Shown piece after piece: positions 25,369-34,862 of a stretch of 64,000 nt of DNA (the stretch's first letter is position 1; each line of letters starts with the position of its first letter). Below the pieces are notes generated by a model that was not told where the DNA came from, did not search any database, and saw only the letters and a program-made list of their open reading frames with translations. Position numbers and translations under genes: made by a program. The stretch comes from Streptomyces parvulus (GTDB taxonomy: Bacteria > Actinomycetota > Actinomycetes > Streptomycetales > Streptomycetaceae), in NCBI RefSeq assembly GCF_014648855.1, contig NZ_BMRX01000007.1, positions 310,001 through 374,000 on the forward strand, written 5' to 3'.

Positions 25369-27006
25369 CTACCCCCGCTCGGCCCCCGCCCCGTAGCGCT
25401 CCCGCAGTTCCACCTTGCGCACCTTCCCCGACACGGTCATCGGGAAGGAGTCGAGGAGCTGGAGGCGGCTGGGCACCTTGTAGTGGGCCAGCTGTCCGTC
25501 GCAGTAGGAGCGCAGGTCCTCCAGGGTGAGCGGGTCGGCGGGGTCGCGCGGGACGACGCAGGCGAGGACCTCCTCGCCGTAGCGCTCGTGCGGGACGCCG
25601 ACCACCTGGACGTCGGCGATCTTCGGGTGGCCGTACAGGAACTCCTCGACCTCGCGCGGGTAGATGTTCTCGCCGCCCCGGATGATCATGTCCTTGATGC
25701 GGCCGACGATCTCCACGTACCCGTCCTCGCGCATGACCGCGAGGTCGCCGGTGTGCATCCAGCGGCCGGCGTCGATGGCCTCGGCGGTCTTCTCCGGCTC
25801 CTCCCAGTAGCCGAGCATCACGCTGTATCCCCGGGTGCGCAGTTCGCCGGCGTCGCCGCGCGGCACGGCCACCCCGGTCACCGGGTCGACGACCTTCACC
25901 TCGATGTGCGGCAGGACCCGGCCGACGGTGCCGGTGCGGTGTTCGAGGTCGTCGTCCATGCGGGTCTGGAGGGAGACCGGGGAGGTCTCGGTCATGCCGT
26001 AGCAGATGGAGACCTGCTCCATGTGCATCTCGGCGACCACCCGTTTCATCACCTCCACCGGGCAGGGCGAGCCGGCCATGATGCCGGTGCGCAGGGAGGT
26101 GAGGTCGTAGGAGGCGAACTTTGGGAGGTTCAGCTCCGCGATGAACATCGTGGGGACGCCGTACAGGGACGTGCACCTCTCCCGCTGCACCGCCTCCAGC
26201 GTCGCCGCCGGCTCGAAGGACGGGGCCGGGATGACGATGCAGGCGGCGTGGGAGGTGGCGCCCAAGTTGCCCATGACCATGCCGAAGCAGTGGTAGAAGG
26301 GCACCGGCAGACACACCCGGTCCTGCTCCGTGTAGCCGACCGTGCGGCCCACCCAGTAGCCGTTGTTGAGGATGTTGTGGTGGGAGAGCGTGGCGCCCTT
26401 GGGGAAGCCGGTGGTGCCGGAGGTGTACTGGATGTTGACCGGGTCGTCGCAGCTCAGCCCGGCGGCGATCTCGTCGACCCGTTCCCGCGGGACCCGCTCG
26501 GCGCCCTCGGTGAGCGCGTCCCAGGACGGGTCGCCGATGTAGACGGTCTCGCGCAGCGCGGGGCACCGGCCGCGGACCTGCTCCACGATCGCCCGGTAGT
26601 CGCTGCCCTTGTGGGCGAGGGAGGCGACGAGGACGGTGATGCCCGCCTGTCGGAGGACGTACTCCAGCTCGTGCGCCCGGTAGGCCGGGTTGACGTTCAC
26701 CATGACCGCGCCGATGCGGGCGGTGGCGTACTGGACGAGGACCCACTCGGGGCAGTTGACCGCCCAGATCCCGACCCGGTCGCCGGGGGTGACGCCCTTC
26801 GCGAGCAGGCCGCGTGCCACGACGTCGACGTCGGCGCCGAACTCGGCGTAGGTCCAGCGGCGTCCGGAGGGCACGTCGACCAGGGCCTCGCGGTCCGGGT
26901 GGGCGGCGATCGCCCGGCCGAGGTTGGCGCCGACGGTGTCGCCGAGGAGCGGGGTGGTGCTGGTGCCGTGGGCGTAGGACGGCGACGGGGGCGGGGTCGG
27001 GGTCAC
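25369..27006 (-). CDS. Long/medium-chain fatty acyl-CoA synthetase (AMP-binding)
   Basis: This 545-aa ANL-superfamily ligase activates a carboxylic acid as acyl-AMP and transfers it to CoA. Motifs are YTSGTTGFPKG (about 190-200), the YGMTET core, the YxxTGD hinge region (WMHTGDLA), GRIKDMIIRGGENIYP and the C-terminal catalytic lysine in SGKVRKVELR. The start GTG at 27006 overlaps the upstream stop by 4 bp (GTGA), with GAGGAGGA before it. It forms a two-gene unit with another acyl-CoA synthetase. Length and motifs fit FadD-type enzymes. Confidence 0.9.
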   Translation of the reverse strand: MTPTPPPSPSYAHGTSTTPLLGDTVGANLGRAIAAHPDREALVDVPSGRRWTYAEFGADVDVVARGLLAKGVTPGDRVGIWAVNCPEWVLVQYATARIGAVMVNVNPAYRAHELEYVLRQAGITVLVASLAHKGSDYRAIVEQVRGRCPALRETVYIGDPSWDALTEGAERVPRERVDEIAAGLSCDDPVNIQYTSGTTGFPKGATLSHHNILNNGYWVGRTVGYTEQDRVCLPVPFYHCFGMVMGNLGATSHAACIVIPAPSFEPAATLEAVQRERCTSLYGVPTMFIAELNLPKFASYDLTSLRTGIMAGSPCPVEVMKRVVAEMHMEQVSICYGMTETSPVSLQTRMDDDLEHRTGTVGRVLPHIEVKVVDPVTGVAVPRGDAGELRTRGYSVMLGYWEEPEKTAEAIDAGRWMHTGDLAVMREDGYVEIVGRIKDMIIRGGENIYPREVEEFLYGHPKIADVQVVGVPHERYGEEVLACVVPRDPADPLTLEDLRSYCDGQLAHYKVPSRLQLLDSFPMTVSGKVRKVELRERYGAGAERG

Positions 27007-28673
27007 CGGAAGTCCTCCTCGCGGTACTCGTTCGCGGAACCGGCCGCCGTGGCCTCGCGCAGCTCGATGCGGCGGATCTTGCCGGAGACGGTCTTGGGCA
27101 GCTCGCCGAACTCCAGCCGCCGCAGCCGCTTGTAGGGGGCGAGGACGTCGCGGGAGTGCTCGAACAGCACCTTCGCGGTGTCCGGTCCCGGCTCCCAGCC
27201 CGCCGCGAGCACGACGTACGCCTTCGGCACCGCGAGGCGCAGGGCGTCCGGGGCGGGCACGACCGCCGCCTCGGCGACCGCCTCGTGCTCCAGCAGGGCG
27301 CTCTCCAGCTCGAACGGGGAGATCTTGTAGTCGGAGGCCTTGAAGACGTCGTCGCTGCGTCCGACGTAGGTCAGGTATCCGTCGGCGTCGCGGGAGCCGA
27401 TGTCGCCGGTGCGGTAGTAGCCGCCGGCCATCGCCTCCGCCGTGCGGTCGGGGTCGCCGTGGTAGCCGGTCATCAGGCCGACCGGGTGCGCGGACAGGTC
27501 CAGGGCGATCTCGCCTTCGTCGGCGCCGGGAGCGCCGGTGACCGGGTCGAGGAGTGCGACGCGGTAGCCGGGGCTGGGGCGGCCCATCGAGCCCGTCTTC
27601 AGCACCTGTCCGGGGCTGTTGGAGACCTGCACGGCGGTCTCGGTCTGGCCGAAGCCGTCCCGGACCGTCACGCCCCAGGCCTCGCGGACCTGCTCGATCA
27701 CCTCGGGGTTGAGCGGCTCGCCGGCGGCGACGACCTCGCGCGGGCGCCGGGCGAGCTGGGTCAGGTCGGCCTGGATGAGCATGCGCCACACGGTGGGCGG
27801 GGCGCAGAAGGTGGTCACCCCGGCCCGGTCCATCTCGGCCATCAGGCGGGCCGCGTCGAACCGCGTGTAGTTGTACAGGAAGACGGTCGCCTCGGCGTTC
27901 CACGGTGCGAACAGGTTCGACCAGGCGTGCTTGGCCCAGCCGGGCGAGGAGATGTTCAGGTGGACGTCGCCGGGCCGCAGCCCGATCCAGTACATGGTCG
28001 CCAGGTGCCCGACCGGGTACGAGACGTGGGTGTGCTCGACCAGCTTGGGGCGGGCGGTGGTGCCGGAGGTGAAGTACAGCATCAGCGGGTCGTCGGCGGC
28101 GGTCGGGCCGTCCGGGGTGAAGGCCGCCTCTTCGGTGTACGCGTCCTCGTAGGGCTGCCAGCCGGGTGCCGCGCCGCCCACCGCGATACGCGTGTAGTCG
28201 CCGGGTACATCGTCGAACTTCCCGGTGTCCTCGGCACGGACGATCACGTGCCGCACCCGGCCGCGGTCGACGCGGTCGCGCAGGTCGGCGGGGCCGAGCA
28301 GCGGCGTGGCCGGGATGACGACGGCGCGGAGCTTCATCGCGGCGAGGGCGGTCTCCCAGAGTTCGGTCTGGTTACCGAGCATGACGAGGATGCGGTCCTC
28401 GGGACGCACGCCCCACGCGCGCAGCCGGTTGGCCACCCGGTCGGAGCGGGCGGACATCTCGGCGAAGGAGACCCGGGACTCGGTGCCGTCCTCCTCGACG
28501 ATGTGCAGGGCGGTGCGCTCGTTGCCGTCCGCGATGACGTCGAACCAGTCCAGCGCCCAGTTGAAGTTCCGGGGGCGGGGCCAGGTGAAGCCCTCGTAGG
28601 CGGCGGTGTAGTCCTCGCGGTGCTCCAGCAGGAAGTCCCGTGCGCTGCGGAACAGCTCCGTGGCCGTCGTCAT
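27003..28673 (-). CDS. Acetyl/medium-chain acyl-CoA synthetase-like ligase
   Basis: This 556-aa AMP-forming ligase is closer to the acetyl-CoA/MACS branch than its neighbour. It has LYFTSGTTARPKLVEHTH (about 190-207), DGFGQTET, YYRTGDIG, GRSDDVFKASDYKISPFE and SGKIRRIELR with the A10 lysine. The N-terminus (FNWALDWFDVIADGN) matches the acyl-CoA synthetase family N-terminal region. Substrate is not predictable. It is coupled to the downstream FadD-type gene by a 4-bp overlap and divergent from the GAF-LuxR regulator. Confidence 0.9.
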   Translation of the reverse strand: MTTATELFRSARDFLLEHREDYTAAYEGFTWPRPRNFNWALDWFDVIADGNERTALHIVEEDGTESRVSFAEMSARSDRVANRLRAWGVRPEDRILVMLGNQTELWETALAAMKLRAVVIPATPLLGPADLRDRVDRGRVRHVIVRAEDTGKFDDVPGDYTRIAVGGAAPGWQPYEDAYTEEAAFTPDGPTAADDPLMLYFTSGTTARPKLVEHTHVSYPVGHLATMYWIGLRPGDVHLNISSPGWAKHAWSNLFAPWNAEATVFLYNYTRFDAARLMAEMDRAGVTTFCAPPTVWRMLIQADLTQLARRPREVVAAGEPLNPEVIEQVREAWGVTVRDGFGQTETAVQVSNSPGQVLKTGSMGRPSPGYRVALLDPVTGAPGADEGEIALDLSAHPVGLMTGYHGDPDRTAEAMAGGYYRTGDIGSRDADGYLTYVGRSDDVFKASDYKISPFELESALLEHEAVAEAAVVPAPDALRLAVPKAYVVLAAGWEPGPDTAKVLFEHSRDVLAPYKRLRRLEFGELPKTVSGKIRRIELREATAAGSANEYREEDFR

Positions 28674-28744
28674 CTGTCCTCCTTCGTGCCGGACCTTGCC
28701 GGGCGGCTCTCTGCCATCGTGTAATCCGTGATGCAGGTCTCACT

Positions 28745-28760
28745 ACCCCCGAACGGGGGT
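28745..28760. promoter_or_regulatory. ACCCCC-N4-GGGGGT palindrome between divergent genes
   Basis: A perfect 6-bp-arm inverted repeat with a 4-nt centre lies in the 124-bp region between the acyl-CoA synthetase operon and the GAF-LuxR gene. It could be that regulator's operator. Confidence 0.45.
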
Positions 28761-28797
28761 GTGCGCCCCGGGACGGGCGCGAGGGAGGACGGATCGG

Positions 28798-29631
28798 GTG
28801 GCGGTGGACACGGCCGACGGAGTGGAGATCCGCGGTGCGCTGGTGCGGCTGCGGCGGGCGACGGGGCTGCCGGTCGCCTTCGGCGGGCTGGTGGAGGCGG
28901 GCCGGCGGCAGGTGCGGATCAGCGAGCTGAGCGGCACCGCGACGGCCGCGCTCAGCGCCCTCGCGGTCACCTCGGGCAACGGGCTGGGCGGCAGGGCGGT
29001 GGCGCTGTCGCGGCCCTGCGCGGTGACGGACTACTCCGTCTCCGCGCAGATCAGCCACGAGTACGACCGCCCCGTCGCCGCCGAGGGGCTGCGCTCCGTG
29101 GTGGCGGTCCCGGTGGTCGTACGGCGCCGGGTGCGCGGTGTGCTGTACGGCGCGCTGCGCACGGCCCAGCCCCTGGGCGACCGGACGCTCGGCGCGGCGG
29201 TGGCGGCGGCCCGGGACGTGGAGCAGGCCCTGGTGCTGCGGGAGGAGACCGAGGAGCTGCTGGCCGCGGCCCGGCCGCCCGCGCCCGGCCCGGCGGACGC
29301 GGCGGCCCGGGAACGGGTGCGGGAGGCGCACGCCGCTTTGCGGGCGCTGGCGCCGCGGATCGCGGAGCCCGAGCTGCGCGAGGAACTGCTGCGGGCCTGC
29401 GGCCTGCTGGCGGCCGGGGGCGAACCCGAGCCGGGGCCCCGGCCCGCACCGCGCGAGGTCGACGTCCTGGCCTGCGTGGCCGCGGGCGCGACCAACGGCG
29501 AGGCCGCACAACGCCTCGGGCTGGGCGCGGAGACCGTGAAGAGCTATCTGCGCTCGGCGATGCGCAAGCTGGGCGCGGGCACCCGTACGGAGGCGGTCGC
29601 CCGGGCCCGCCGTGCGGGGTGGCTGCCGTAG
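28798..29631 (+). CDS. GAF-LuxR transcriptional regulator
   Basis: This 277-aa protein has a GAF-like sensor domain (about 5-150, including LGGRAVALSRPCAVTDY and GLRSVVAVPVVVRRRVRGVLYGAL). A helical linker follows, then a LuxR-type HTH (about 215-277: REVDVLACVAAGATNGEAAQRLGLGAETVKSYLRSAMRKLGAGTRTEAVARAR). GTG 28798 is chosen for the GGAGG at 28784-28788. It probably controls the divergent acyl-CoA synthetase operon, since such pairs are common in Streptomyces; this is inferred from layout. Confidence 0.85.
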   Translation: MAVDTADGVEIRGALVRLRRATGLPVAFGGLVEAGRRQVRISELSGTATAALSALAVTSGNGLGGRAVALSRPCAVTDYSVSAQISHEYDRPVAAEGLRSVVAVPVVVRRRVRGVLYGALRTAQPLGDRTLGAAVAAARDVEQALVLREETEELLAAARPPAPGPADAAARERVREAHAALRALAPRIAEPELREELLRACGLLAAGGEPEPGPRPAPREVDVLACVAAGATNGEAAQRLGLGAETVKSYLRSAMRKLGAGTRTEAVARARRAGWLP

Positions 29632-29644
29632 GGCGGAGGCCCGC

Positions 29645-29662
29645 GCCGGGATTTTCCCCGGC
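29645..29662 (+). terminator. Terminator after the GAF-LuxR gene
   Basis: GCCGGG pairs with CCCGGC around a 6-nt T-rich loop, followed by CTCTTTGATTT, one of the few T-rich stretches here. It lies 13 nt past the stop. Confidence 0.5.
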
Positions 29663-29778
29663 TCTTTGATTTCCGGGCCCGCCGGTTTGTTATTTGCCTC
29701 ACCTCCTCGTCCCTCCTTCATTCAATGCGCCGTTGCCTAACATTGGCCCGGACACGACACTCGGAGGGAGCGGTCACC

Positions 29779-32610
29779 GTGCCACGGGACTTCGCGGAGT
29801 CTGCCGGATGCCGCTCCGACCTGGTCATCGGGCGGGAGGAGTCGTTCGGCGCGGCACGTGAGCAGCTGGCCCGGGGCGGCAGCGTGTTGCTGCACGGGCC
29901 CGCCGGAATTGGAAAGTCGACCGTCCTGCGGACGCTGGCCGCGGAATACGGCCGCACCGCGCACACCGTGTTGCGCTGCTCCGCCACCGAGTCCGAATCG
30001 CATCTCCCCTTCCTTGCCCTCGCCGATCTCCTCGGTCTGGTCCTGGACGACGTGTCCCGGACGCTGCCCGCAGCGCAGCGCACCGCGCTGGAGTCGGCGC
30101 TCACCGGCCGCGGCGAGTCCACCCTCCAGCGCGACGGTCTGGCCCTGCGGCTTGCCGTGCTCTCCGCCCTGCGCGCCCTCGCCGCCGCGGGCCCCGTGCT
30201 GGTGGTCGCGGACGACCTCCAGTGGCTGGATCCGGCCAGCGCGGAACTCCTCGGCTTCGCTGCCCGGCGCCTGGGCGAGACGCCGGTGCGGATGCTGTGC
30301 GCGGTGCGCACCGAGGGGCCCGAGACGGAGGACGCCGAGTACGACCGCCATCTGCGCGCCTCACCGCCGGACACCCGGGCGGTGCGCCTCGGTCCGCTGA
30401 CCCGTGCCCAGGTCGCGACGCTGCTCGACGACCGCGGCTACGCGGGCCTGCACCGGGCCACGGTCCGCGACATCCACCGCACCAGCGGCGGCAACCCGCT
30501 GTTCGCCCTGGAGCTGGGCCGGGCCCTGGCCGAGAGCCCCGCGGCCGGCCGGCCCGGCGAGCCGCTGCCGGTGCCGACCTCGCTGCGCGCGCTGGTCCTG
30601 TCCCGGCTGGAGATGCTGTCGGACGAGGCCCGCCGCACCCTCCTGGTGGCCAGCGCCGGCGCCCGGCCGACACCGGCCCTGCTGCGGGCGGCCGGCCGGG
30701 AGCACGCCGAGGCCGAGACGGCTCAGGCGGCGGCCCTGGGGCTGCTGGCGACCGACCCGGAGGGGCCGACCGTACGGTTCGCGCACCCGCTGATCTCGGC
30801 CGCGCTCTACGCGGAGGCGCCGGCGCCCGAACGGCGGGCCGCGCACGCCGCGCTGTCCACCGCCGCCTCGGACCCGATCGAACGCGCCCGGCACCTCGCC
30901 CTCGCCGCCACCGGCACCGATCCGGAGGTCGCGGCGCGGCTGGCCGAGGCCGCCTCGCTGGCCCGGGACCGCGGGGCGCCGTCGGTGGCCGCCTCCATGG
31001 GCCTGCTCGCCGCCCGGCACACCCCGGCGGACAGCGTGCCGGGACCGGACGAGCGCCGGCTGGCGGCCGCGGAGGACGCGATCACCGCGGGCGAGCAGGA
31101 TCTGGCCCGGGACGTCGCCCGCGAGGTGCTGACCCGGGCGACCGCGCCCGGGGACCGGGTCCGCGCCTGGATGGTGGTGATCGAGGCCGCCGGCCAGGCC
31201 ATCGGCGAGGTCGACGCCGTGTTCCCCCAGGCCCTGGCCGACGCGGGCGACGACCCGCGGCTGCTGGCCCAGGTGCACTACCAGCTCGCCTGGCGCTCCC
31301 TGGTGGTGCAGGGCGACTTCGCCCAGGGCCGGGAGGAGGCCGCGCACGCGGCGCGGCTGGCGGAACGGGCGGCCGACCGGCGCACCGAGCTGCTGGCGCT
31401 GGCGTTCCAGGCGCAGTGCGAGACGCTGATGGGCCACCCGGACGCCCCGGCGACCATCGGACGCGCACTGGCCGAGCCGCAGGACCCGCGGGTGGCGTGC
31501 CACCACAACGGGGCCGGCTCGTCCCGGTTCCGGTGGCTGGTGATGAGCGACCGGCTGGCCGAGGCGCGGAGCACGGTGACCGCGCTGCTGCGCGAGGTGC
31601 GCCGGCGGGGCATGGCCGAGAGCGAGGTCCACTACCTGCGCTTCCTGGCCGAGACCGAGCTGCACTCCGGGCACTGCGGCCGGGCCCTCGAACTGTCCCG
31701 GGAGAGCCTGACGCTGGCCCGCGACGCGGGTATCGGCGAGGGCGCCGGCGCGATGCAGGCGGCGCTCGCCGAGGCCGCGGGCGGCGATCCGGACCGCGCC
31801 CTGGAGCTGGCGCGGGAGGCGGTGCGGCGGGCGGAGGAGGACGGCGACGCCGTGTACCTGTCGCGGGCGCTGGCCGCGCTCGGTCACGCGAGCCTGGTGG
31901 CGGGCGACGCGGGCGCGGCGGTGCGGGCGCTGCGCCGGGTGCGCGAGCTGGAGGCGGGCGCGGGCATCACCGACCCGGCGCGCGGCCGGTGGCAGGGGGA
32001 TCTGGCGGAGGCGCTGGTGCGGACCGGCGAGCCGGCCGAGGCGATGGACGTGATCGAGGTCAGCCGCGCGCACGCGCTGCGCCTCGGCCGCGGCAGCGTC
32101 CTCGCCGTGCTGGACCGGGCCGAGGCCCTGGTGCGCGCGGGGCGCGGCGAACACCGGGCCGCCGCCGCCCGGTTGACGTCGGCCAGGGAGCGGCTGGCGG
32201 GACTGGGGTACGGCCTGGAGGAGGCGCGGGCGGCCTTCGCGCTGGCCGAACTGCACGCCGAACGGCCGGCCCGTACCCCCGCGGCGGCCTACGACGAGGC
32301 GACGCGGCTGTTCCGGCGGTGCCGGGCGCTGCCGTGGCTGCGGCGGGTGGAGGCGGCCGCGGCGGCCCGGTCGGCCGAGCCGTCCCCGGCGCCGCCCACC
32401 GCCGCGCCGGACGGACTCGCGCAGCTCGCCGCGATGGAGCGCCAAGTGGCCGCGCTGGTGATGGAGGGCGCGACCAACCGGGAGATCGCCGCCCGGCTGT
32501 TCGTCAGCGTCAAGACCGTCGAGGCGACGCTGACCCGGGTGTACCGCAAGCTCGGGATCCGGTCCCGGGTCGACCTCGTCCGGCTGGCGGCGGGCGGGCG
32601 AACGGACTGA
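29779..32610 (+). CDS. LAL-type LuxR regulator with N-terminal AAA ATPase
   Basis: This 943-aa regulator of the large ATP-binding LuxR family has Walker A GPAGIGKST (40-48), Walker B LVVADD (141-146), a long TPR-like helical middle (about 330-860) and a C-terminal LuxR HTH (EGATNREIAARLFVSVKTVEATLTRVYRKLGI). The ligand and target are not visible from sequence. The GTG at 29779 follows GGAGGGAG; a TAACAT -10-like box is at 29738-29743. It lies just upstream of the trypsin gene but separate from it. Confidence 0.92.
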   Translation: MPRDFAESAGCRSDLVIGREESFGAAREQLARGGSVLLHGPAGIGKSTVLRTLAAEYGRTAHTVLRCSATESESHLPFLALADLLGLVLDDVSRTLPAAQRTALESALTGRGESTLQRDGLALRLAVLSALRALAAAGPVLVVADDLQWLDPASAELLGFAARRLGETPVRMLCAVRTEGPETEDAEYDRHLRASPPDTRAVRLGPLTRAQVATLLDDRGYAGLHRATVRDIHRTSGGNPLFALELGRALAESPAAGRPGEPLPVPTSLRALVLSRLEMLSDEARRTLLVASAGARPTPALLRAAGREHAEAETAQAAALGLLATDPEGPTVRFAHPLISAALYAEAPAPERRAAHAALSTAASDPIERARHLALAATGTDPEVAARLAEAASLARDRGAPSVAASMGLLAARHTPADSVPGPDERRLAAAEDAITAGEQDLARDVAREVLTRATAPGDRVRAWMVVIEAAGQAIGEVDAVFPQALADAGDDPRLLAQVHYQLAWRSLVVQGDFAQGREEAAHAARLAERAADRRTELLALAFQAQCETLMGHPDAPATIGRALAEPQDPRVACHHNGAGSSRFRWLVMSDRLAEARSTVTALLREVRRRGMAESEVHYLRFLAETELHSGHCGRALELSRESLTLARDAGIGEGAGAMQAALAEAAGGDPDRALELAREAVRRAEEDGDAVYLSRALAALGHASLVAGDAGAAVRALRRVRELEAGAGITDPARGRWQGDLAEALVRTGEPAEAMDVIEVSRAHALRLGRGSVLAVLDRAEALVRAGRGEHRAAAARLTSARERLAGLGYGLEEARAAFALAELHAERPARTPAAAYDEATRLFRRCRALPWLRRVEAAAAARSAEPSPAPPTAAPDGLAQLAAMERQVAALVMEGATNREIAARLFVSVKTVEATLTRVYRKLGIRSRVDLVRLAAGGRTD

Positions 32611-32734
32611 GAACGGCGGGGGTTTGCCGTGCGCGCACCGAGGGTTATCCCTGCCCGCCCGGCCTAGGGGGTTCCCTCATTGGGGTGCCCCGACGGCCGG
32701 TTCTAGCGTGAACACGTGCCGCTCGCCCGGGCAT

Positions 32735-32790
32735 ACGGGGGTCTGTCCCGAGACCCCCGTGCAACCCCCCACGCCCGTGCGACCCCCCAC
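32735..32790 (+). promoter_or_regulatory. Trypsin gene leader with hairpin and direct repeat
   Basis: A perfect 10-bp stem with a 6-nt loop (32735-32760) is followed by two 17-bp direct repeats differing at one base (32756-32772 and 32774-32790; period 18). They end 23 nt before the ATG. They could control transcription or message stability of the protease gene. Confidence 0.45.
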
Positions 32791-32812
32791 CGGCAACCCC
32801 TTGAGGAGACTC

Positions 32813-33598
32813 ATGTCCGGGATCAACCGCGCCAGATCGGCGGCAGCCGCGCTGGCCACCGCGGGCGCCGCCGCCGCGCTGCTCGCCGCCCCCTCCGCCG
32901 TCGCCGCTCCGCAGCCGATCGTCGGCGGCACCACCACGACGACGGCCGCCTACCCGTACGTCATGCAGGTCACCGACGCCTCCCAGAACCAGTTCTGCGG
33001 CGGCACCCTGGTCTCGCCCACCAAGGTCGTCACCGCCGCGCACTGCATGGCCGGCGAGAGCGCCCGCAGCGTCCGTGTGGTCGGCGGACGCACCTACCTC
33101 AACGGCTCGAACGGCACGGTCGCCCGGGTCAGCCGGATCTGGGTGCACCCGGACTACACCGACGCCACCAACGGCGACGACGTGGCGGTGCTGACCCTGG
33201 CCTCGTCGATGCCGTACAAGCCGGTGAAGTACGTCTCCTCCTCGGACACCTCGGTCTACGCGGCCGGCAACGAGGCCCGGGTGCTCGGCTGGGGCACCAC
33301 CCGGGAGAACGGCAGCTCCTCCAACCAGCTGCGGACCGCGACGGTGCCGGTCGTGTCGGACGCGGACTGCGGCGGCTCCTACGGCTCCGACTACGTCGCG
33401 AGCGACATGGTGTGCGCCGGGCTGCCGTCCGGCGGCGTGGACACCTGCCAGGGCGACAGCGGCGGACCCCTGGTCATCGGGGGCGTCCTGGCAGGGATCA
33501 CCTCCTGGGGCGAGGGCTGCGCCCGGGCCGGTTACCCGGGGGTCTACTCCCGGCTGACCACGTTCTCGGACCAGGTGACCGCGCAGGTCACCTCGTAG
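32813..33598 (+). CDS. Secreted trypsin-like serine protease
   Basis: This 261-aa S1A protease has a twin-alanine-rich signal peptide (1-31), a very short propeptide and the mature N-terminus IVGG (36-39). The triad is His77 (TAAHC), Asp123 (GDDVAVL) and Ser216 (CQGDSGGP), and Asp210 six residues before the serine gives Arg/Lys specificity. Six cysteines allow the three disulfides of Streptomyces trypsins. GAGGAG (32803-32808) precedes the ATG. Leupeptin-type inhibitor or SSI genes are not seen in this window. Confidence 0.96.
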   Translation: MSGINRARSAAAALATAGAAAALLAAPSAVAAPQPIVGGTTTTTAAYPYVMQVTDASQNQFCGGTLVSPTKVVTAAHCMAGESARSVRVVGGRTYLNGSNGTVARVSRIWVHPDYTDATNGDDVAVLTLASSMPYKPVKYVSSSDTSVYAAGNEARVLGWGTTRENGSSSNQLRTATVPVVSDADCGGSYGSDYVASDMVCAGLPSGGVDTCQGDSGGPLVIGGVLAGITSWGEGCARAGYPGVYSRLTTFSDQVTAQVTS

Positions 33599-33649
33599 CC
33601 CCGCCCCGGCAGGTCTCCTGATCTCCTGAGTACCCCTCAGGTGCAAGCC

Positions 33650-33692
33650 AGGGGGCGTTGCGAGCCTCCACGAGCGGCCCGCAACGCCCCCT
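33650..33692. terminator. Bidirectional terminator
   Basis: A 13-bp perfect stem (33650-33662 with 33680-33692) and 17-nt loop lie between the convergent trypsin and winged-helix genes. Confidence 0.75.
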
Positions 33693-33702
33693 CTCCAACG
33701 TG

Positions 33703-34809
33703 TCAGCCGCGTACCGTCCCGAAGCGGACGCCGTACGCGGCCTCCGGGTGCAGCACGGCCAGCATCCGCTCCCCCTCGGCCGCGATCCGGGCCCGGTCGT
33801 CCTTGGTGAGGCGGCCGAAGGGCTCGACGACGAGGGTGTCGTCCTCGGTCTTCCACAGTCCGGCCGCGAAGCCGTCGACGAGCAGCACGCGGTGGGCCTG
33901 GTTCCCCGTCCAGGTGCGGCCCTTGTGGGCGGGCGGGACGACGCGGGCGCGGTCGGCGTGGGAGAGCAGCAGGTTGTCGAACTCGGGCAGGAAGCGCGGC
34001 GGGGCCGGGGTGTCCGGGTCCGGGCGCGGCGCGTCCGGGAGGTCGAACAGCTCGGTGCCGTCCGGGGCGCGGAAGGTGACCAGGCGGGGGCGGAGCCGTT
34101 CGAAGACCTCCCGCAGCCGGGTCAGCCCCGCCCAGGTCTGCATGTCCTTCACGGAGGCGGGTCCGAAGGCGCCGAGGTAGCGCAGGACCGTGCCGTCCGG
34201 TGCGGGCGCGGGCCGTGCTGGGCGGGCCAGCCAGTGCTCGGCGGTGGTGAGCCTGACCTGGCCGCTCCGCTCCCACAGGCCGCGCGGGGTGACCTGCACG
34301 AGAGGGAGGCGGCAGCGGGCGGCGACGGCCAGGGACTGCGGGTCGGCGTGCGGCCACTCGGTGAGCAGGGCCTCGCGCAACTGGCCCATGGTGCGGGGCT
34401 CTTCCTCCACCAGCTCGCGGGCGAGGACGGCGAGCCGGTCCAGGTCGACGCCCGCGAGGCCCTTGCGGAAGGCGTGCAGTTCCCGGTCACGGGCGGCCTG
34501 CACCAGGGGGCGCAGGGTGAGGCAGTCGTCGGCGGTGTGGGTGTGGATGGTGGAGCGCAGGGTGACGAGGCGGGCGACCCGTCGTCCGGCCATCGCCTCC
34601 GACAGGTCCCGCGGCGTGAATCCGTCGAGGCGGGCGGCGAGGGCGTGGTACGGGGGTTTGACGTTCTGGGCCTGGAGTCCGACGAGGTGCGCGACGGCGG
34701 CCTCGGCGGGCATCTCCGCGCGGCCGAGCAGCAACTGCCGGGCGAGGGTGGCGCGGTTGAGGGCGCGGATGCCGAGGACGGGGGCGTCCGGGCCTGCCTT
34801 GGTCGTCAT
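33703..34809 (-). CDS. Winged-helix DNA-binding protein, YcaQ/AlkX (HTH_42) family
   Basis: This 368-aa protein of the HTH_42 superfamily has tandem winged helices. Landmarks are GLQAQNVKPPYHALAARL (about 43-60), RLVTLRSTIHTHTADD (about 79-94), and LPEFDNLLLSHADR (about 285), the region that in YcaQ/AlkX glycosylases carries the catalytic residues. Related enzymes excise alkylated bases or unhook interstrand crosslinks. Here the function may be repair or simple DNA binding. No repair genes are adjacent. Confidence 0.8.
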   Translation of the reverse strand: MTTKAGPDAPVLGIRALNRATLARQLLLGRAEMPAEAAVAHLVGLQAQNVKPPYHALAARLDGFTPRDLSEAMAGRRVARLVTLRSTIHTHTADDCLTLRPLVQAARDRELHAFRKGLAGVDLDRLAVLARELVEEEPRTMGQLREALLTEWPHADPQSLAVAARCRLPLVQVTPRGLWERSGQVRLTTAEHWLARPARPAPAPDGTVLRYLGAFGPASVKDMQTWAGLTRLREVFERLRPRLVTFRAPDGTELFDLPDAPRPDPDTPAPPRFLPEFDNLLLSHADRARVVPPAHKGRTWTGNQAHRVLLVDGFAAGLWKTEDDTLVVEPFGRLTKDDRARIAAEGERMLAVLHPEAAYGVRFGTVRG

Positions 34810-34862
34810 GGGTGCACGGTAGCGGCGTCCGCGGCGGGGGCGTCCGCGATCCGCCGGCCCGC

